Shown here one piece after another: positions 62,406 to 64,000 of a stretch of 64,000 nucleotides of DNA. The stretch is taken from NCBI RefSeq assembly GCF_040819555.1, contig NZ_CP161920.1:3471001-3535000 (forward strand), in the 5' to 3' direction. The position numbers were made by a program, and so were the translations under genes. This DNA comes from Nitratireductor sp. GISD-1A_MAKvit (lineage in GTDB: Bacteria; Pseudomonadota; Alphaproteobacteria; Rhizobiales; Rhizobiaceae). Numbering within the stretch: position 1 is the first letter of the stretch; each line of letters starts with the position of its first letter. The notes under the pieces are model-generated. The model was not told the origin of the DNA. It worked only from the letters and a program-made list of their open reading frames with translations, and did no database searches.

Positions 62406-64000
62406 CTATCGCGCATCCTCAAGGATCATCGACGCCGCCTTTTCCGCAATCATCAGCGTTGGCGAGTTCGTGTTTCCCGATGTGATGGCAGGCATCACAG
62501 ACGCATCGGCAATCCGCAAGCCTTTCAGACCACGCATTCGAAGCCGTGGATCGACCACCGCCTCCTCGTCCCCGCCCATCCGGCAGGTGCCAACGGGATG
62601 GAAGATCGTGGTGCCGATCTGGCCCGCCGCCTCCACCAGCTCTTCCTCGCTCTGGTGATCCGCACCCGGCTTGAACTCTTCGGGCCGATAGCGCTGCAGC
62701 GCCGGCTGCGCAACAATACGGCGCGTCAAACGGATCGCATCGACAGCCACCTGCCGGTCGCTCTCGGTCGCAAGATAGTTGGGCCGGATGGCCGGCTGCG
62801 TGTGAAAATCCTTCGAGGTGAGATGCACCGAGCCACGGCTGTCTGGCCGCAGGTTGCACACGCTCGCCGTGAACGCCGGGAAGGGATGAACCGGCTCTCC
62901 AAACCTGTCCAGCGAGAGCGGCTGCACATGATATTGCAGATTGGCCGTTTCGCGCGTTTCATCGGAACGTGTGAAAAGGCCAAGCTGGCTCGGGGCCATC
63001 GACATCGGCCCCCGATCGTTTCAGAAGATACTCCAGAGCAATCGCCGCCTTGCCAGTCAGCCGGCTCGCCTGCTCATTGAGCGTGCGAATGCCCGAAACC
63101 TTGTAGGCGCAGCGCAATTGCAGATGGTCCTGCAGGTTTTCGCCCACCGAGTTTCGCTCGAATACCACGGGGATGCCCGCCGCCTGCAACACGTCCCCAC
63201 GCCCGATGCCCGATAATTCGAGAATATGCGGCGAGCCTATCGCGCCCGCCGATAAAACGACCTCTGCCCGGCAATGCGCCTCGCGCGCTGCCCCGTTCTG
63301 CTCATAGGCAACACCCGTTACACGCCCCTGTTCAACAATGAGCCTGCGCACATGCGCGCCCGTCTCAACCCGTAAATTCTGCCTGTGCCGCACCGGCTTC
63401 AGAAAGGCTTTTGAAGCATTCCAGCGTATGCCGCCGCGCTGGTTCACGCGAAAATAGGAAGAGCCCTCATTGTCACCGCGATTGAAATCGTCGACCTTCG
63501 GGATGCCAAGCGCTTCTGCCGCATCCTGAAACGCATCCAGAATGTCCCAGCGAACCCGCGCCTCTTCCACGCGCCACTCGCCGCCGGCCCCATGCATATC
63601 ATCGGCGCCCCGGTAATAATCTTCGGGCTTCTTGAAGAAGGGTAAGACGTCGTCCCAGGCCCAGCCCGTGCAGCCCATCTGCCGCCAGCGATCGTAATCG
63701 CGCGCCTGCCCGCGCATGTAGATCATGCCGTTGATGGAGGAACAGCCACCCAGCACCTTGCCGCGCGGATAGGCAAGCGAGCGCCCCCCCAGCCCGGCCT
63801 CGCTTTCGGTGGTAAAGCACCAGTCGGTGCGCGGGTTGGAGATGCAGTAGAGATAACCGACCGGAATATGCACCCAGGCATAATTGTCCCGTCCTCCCGC
63901 CTCCAGAAGCAGCACCGAGACCTTCGGGTCGGCGGACAGGCGGTTGGCCAGAAGGCAACCCGCCGTCCCCGCGCCGACGACAATATAGTCGAATGTCTCT
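62406..64000 (-). CDS. GMC-family oxidoreductase, choline dehydrogenase-like (5' end outside window, frameshifted)
   Basis: FAD-dependent GMC oxidoreductase. The visible N-terminus FDYIVVGAGTAGCLLANRLSADPKVSVLLLEAGG carries the FAD motif; YPRGKVLGGCSSINGMIYMRGQARDYD and LSAGAIGSPHILELSGIG are the GMC signatures; the C-terminus GTTIFHPVGTCRMGGDEEAVVDPRLRMRGLKGLRIADASVMPAITSGNTNSPTLMIAEKAA has the catalytic His and Asn regions. The frame is broken after LLKRSG at the C run 63009-63013; dropping one base restores PMSMAPSQLGLF. The start codon lies beyond the window. Members oxidise choline or other alcohols; the substrate is not assigned. Confidence 0.9.

Noticed and set aside
1-64000. tRNA, rRNA, CRISPR arrays, insertion sequences, prophage or integrase genes
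   Set aside because: No cloverleaf-like gene, repeat-spacer pattern, transposase or integrase was recognised on either strand.

Overview
This GC-rich window is chromosomal sequence from an alphaproteobacterium, most likely a rhizobial-type member of the Hyphomicrobiales. The reasons are the gene content (LivM-LivG fusion, APH-M23-aminotransferase fusion, several ABC importers, tripartite tricarboxylate transport), TGA-N9-TCA iron boxes of the RirA type at both iron loci, and short operons tied by ATGA overlaps. No rRNA, tRNA, CRISPR array, IS element or phage gene was seen. The region is a chain of uptake-and-catabolism operons, each next to its own regulator.

Layout. 1-2 kb: end of a cyclopropane fatty acid synthase gene, an SDR and a DUF454 membrane protein. 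2.1-12 kb: a Pgt-like sensory operon (periplasmic binding protein, sensor kinase, sigma54 activator), then an AfuABC-like importer and a histidine phosphatase behind a consensus sigma54 promoter and a 9-bp-arm palindrome. 12-19 kb: a GntR regulator, a PrpF-family isomerase and a PEP-mutase/isocitrate-lyase-family lyase, divergent from TctCBA and an AbrB-family protein. 19-24.7 kb: EutH permease, a dimethylglycine-dehydrogenase-like flavoenzyme, a choline/ethanolamine-kinase-like protein and a divergent DeoR regulator. 24.7-31 kb: a cation/proton antiporter, a siderophore-interacting reductase, a GAF-Fis regulator, an acetaldehyde-type aldehyde dehydrogenase and DUF779.

31-35 kb: metH behind a perfect 20-bp palindrome. 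35-44 kb (minus strand): a branched-chain-type (Liv) importer, an N-formylglutamate amidohydrolase-like protein, a cysteine hydrolase and a kinase/M23/phospho-lyase fusion. Divergent from these, 44-48 kb carries an RpiR regulator, a glutamine-synthetase-like ligase and a class III aminotransferase. 47.8-53 kb: a second AfuABC-like importer operon ending in an inositol-monophosphatase-family gene. 53-57.4 kb: a siderophore ABC importer with DUF2218 opposite. 57.4-62.4 kb: an RND efflux pump, its membrane fusion protein and a TetR repressor with two matching operators. 62.4 kb to the end: a partial GMC oxidoreductase.

Two themes stand out. First, two paralogous importer operons share the order binding protein, fused permease, ATPase, phosphatase, which suggests uptake and dephosphorylation of phosphorylated organic compounds. 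Second, EutH, kinase, PLP phospho-lyase and acetaldehyde-type dehydrogenase genes are all present and could form a B12-independent ethanolamine-type route; this is inference. A caution applies to the whole window: nine genes are broken by one extra base, and in every case the extra base is a surplus G in a G run directly before CC (read on one strand). This looks like a systematic sequencing or consensus error rather than nine pseudogenes.
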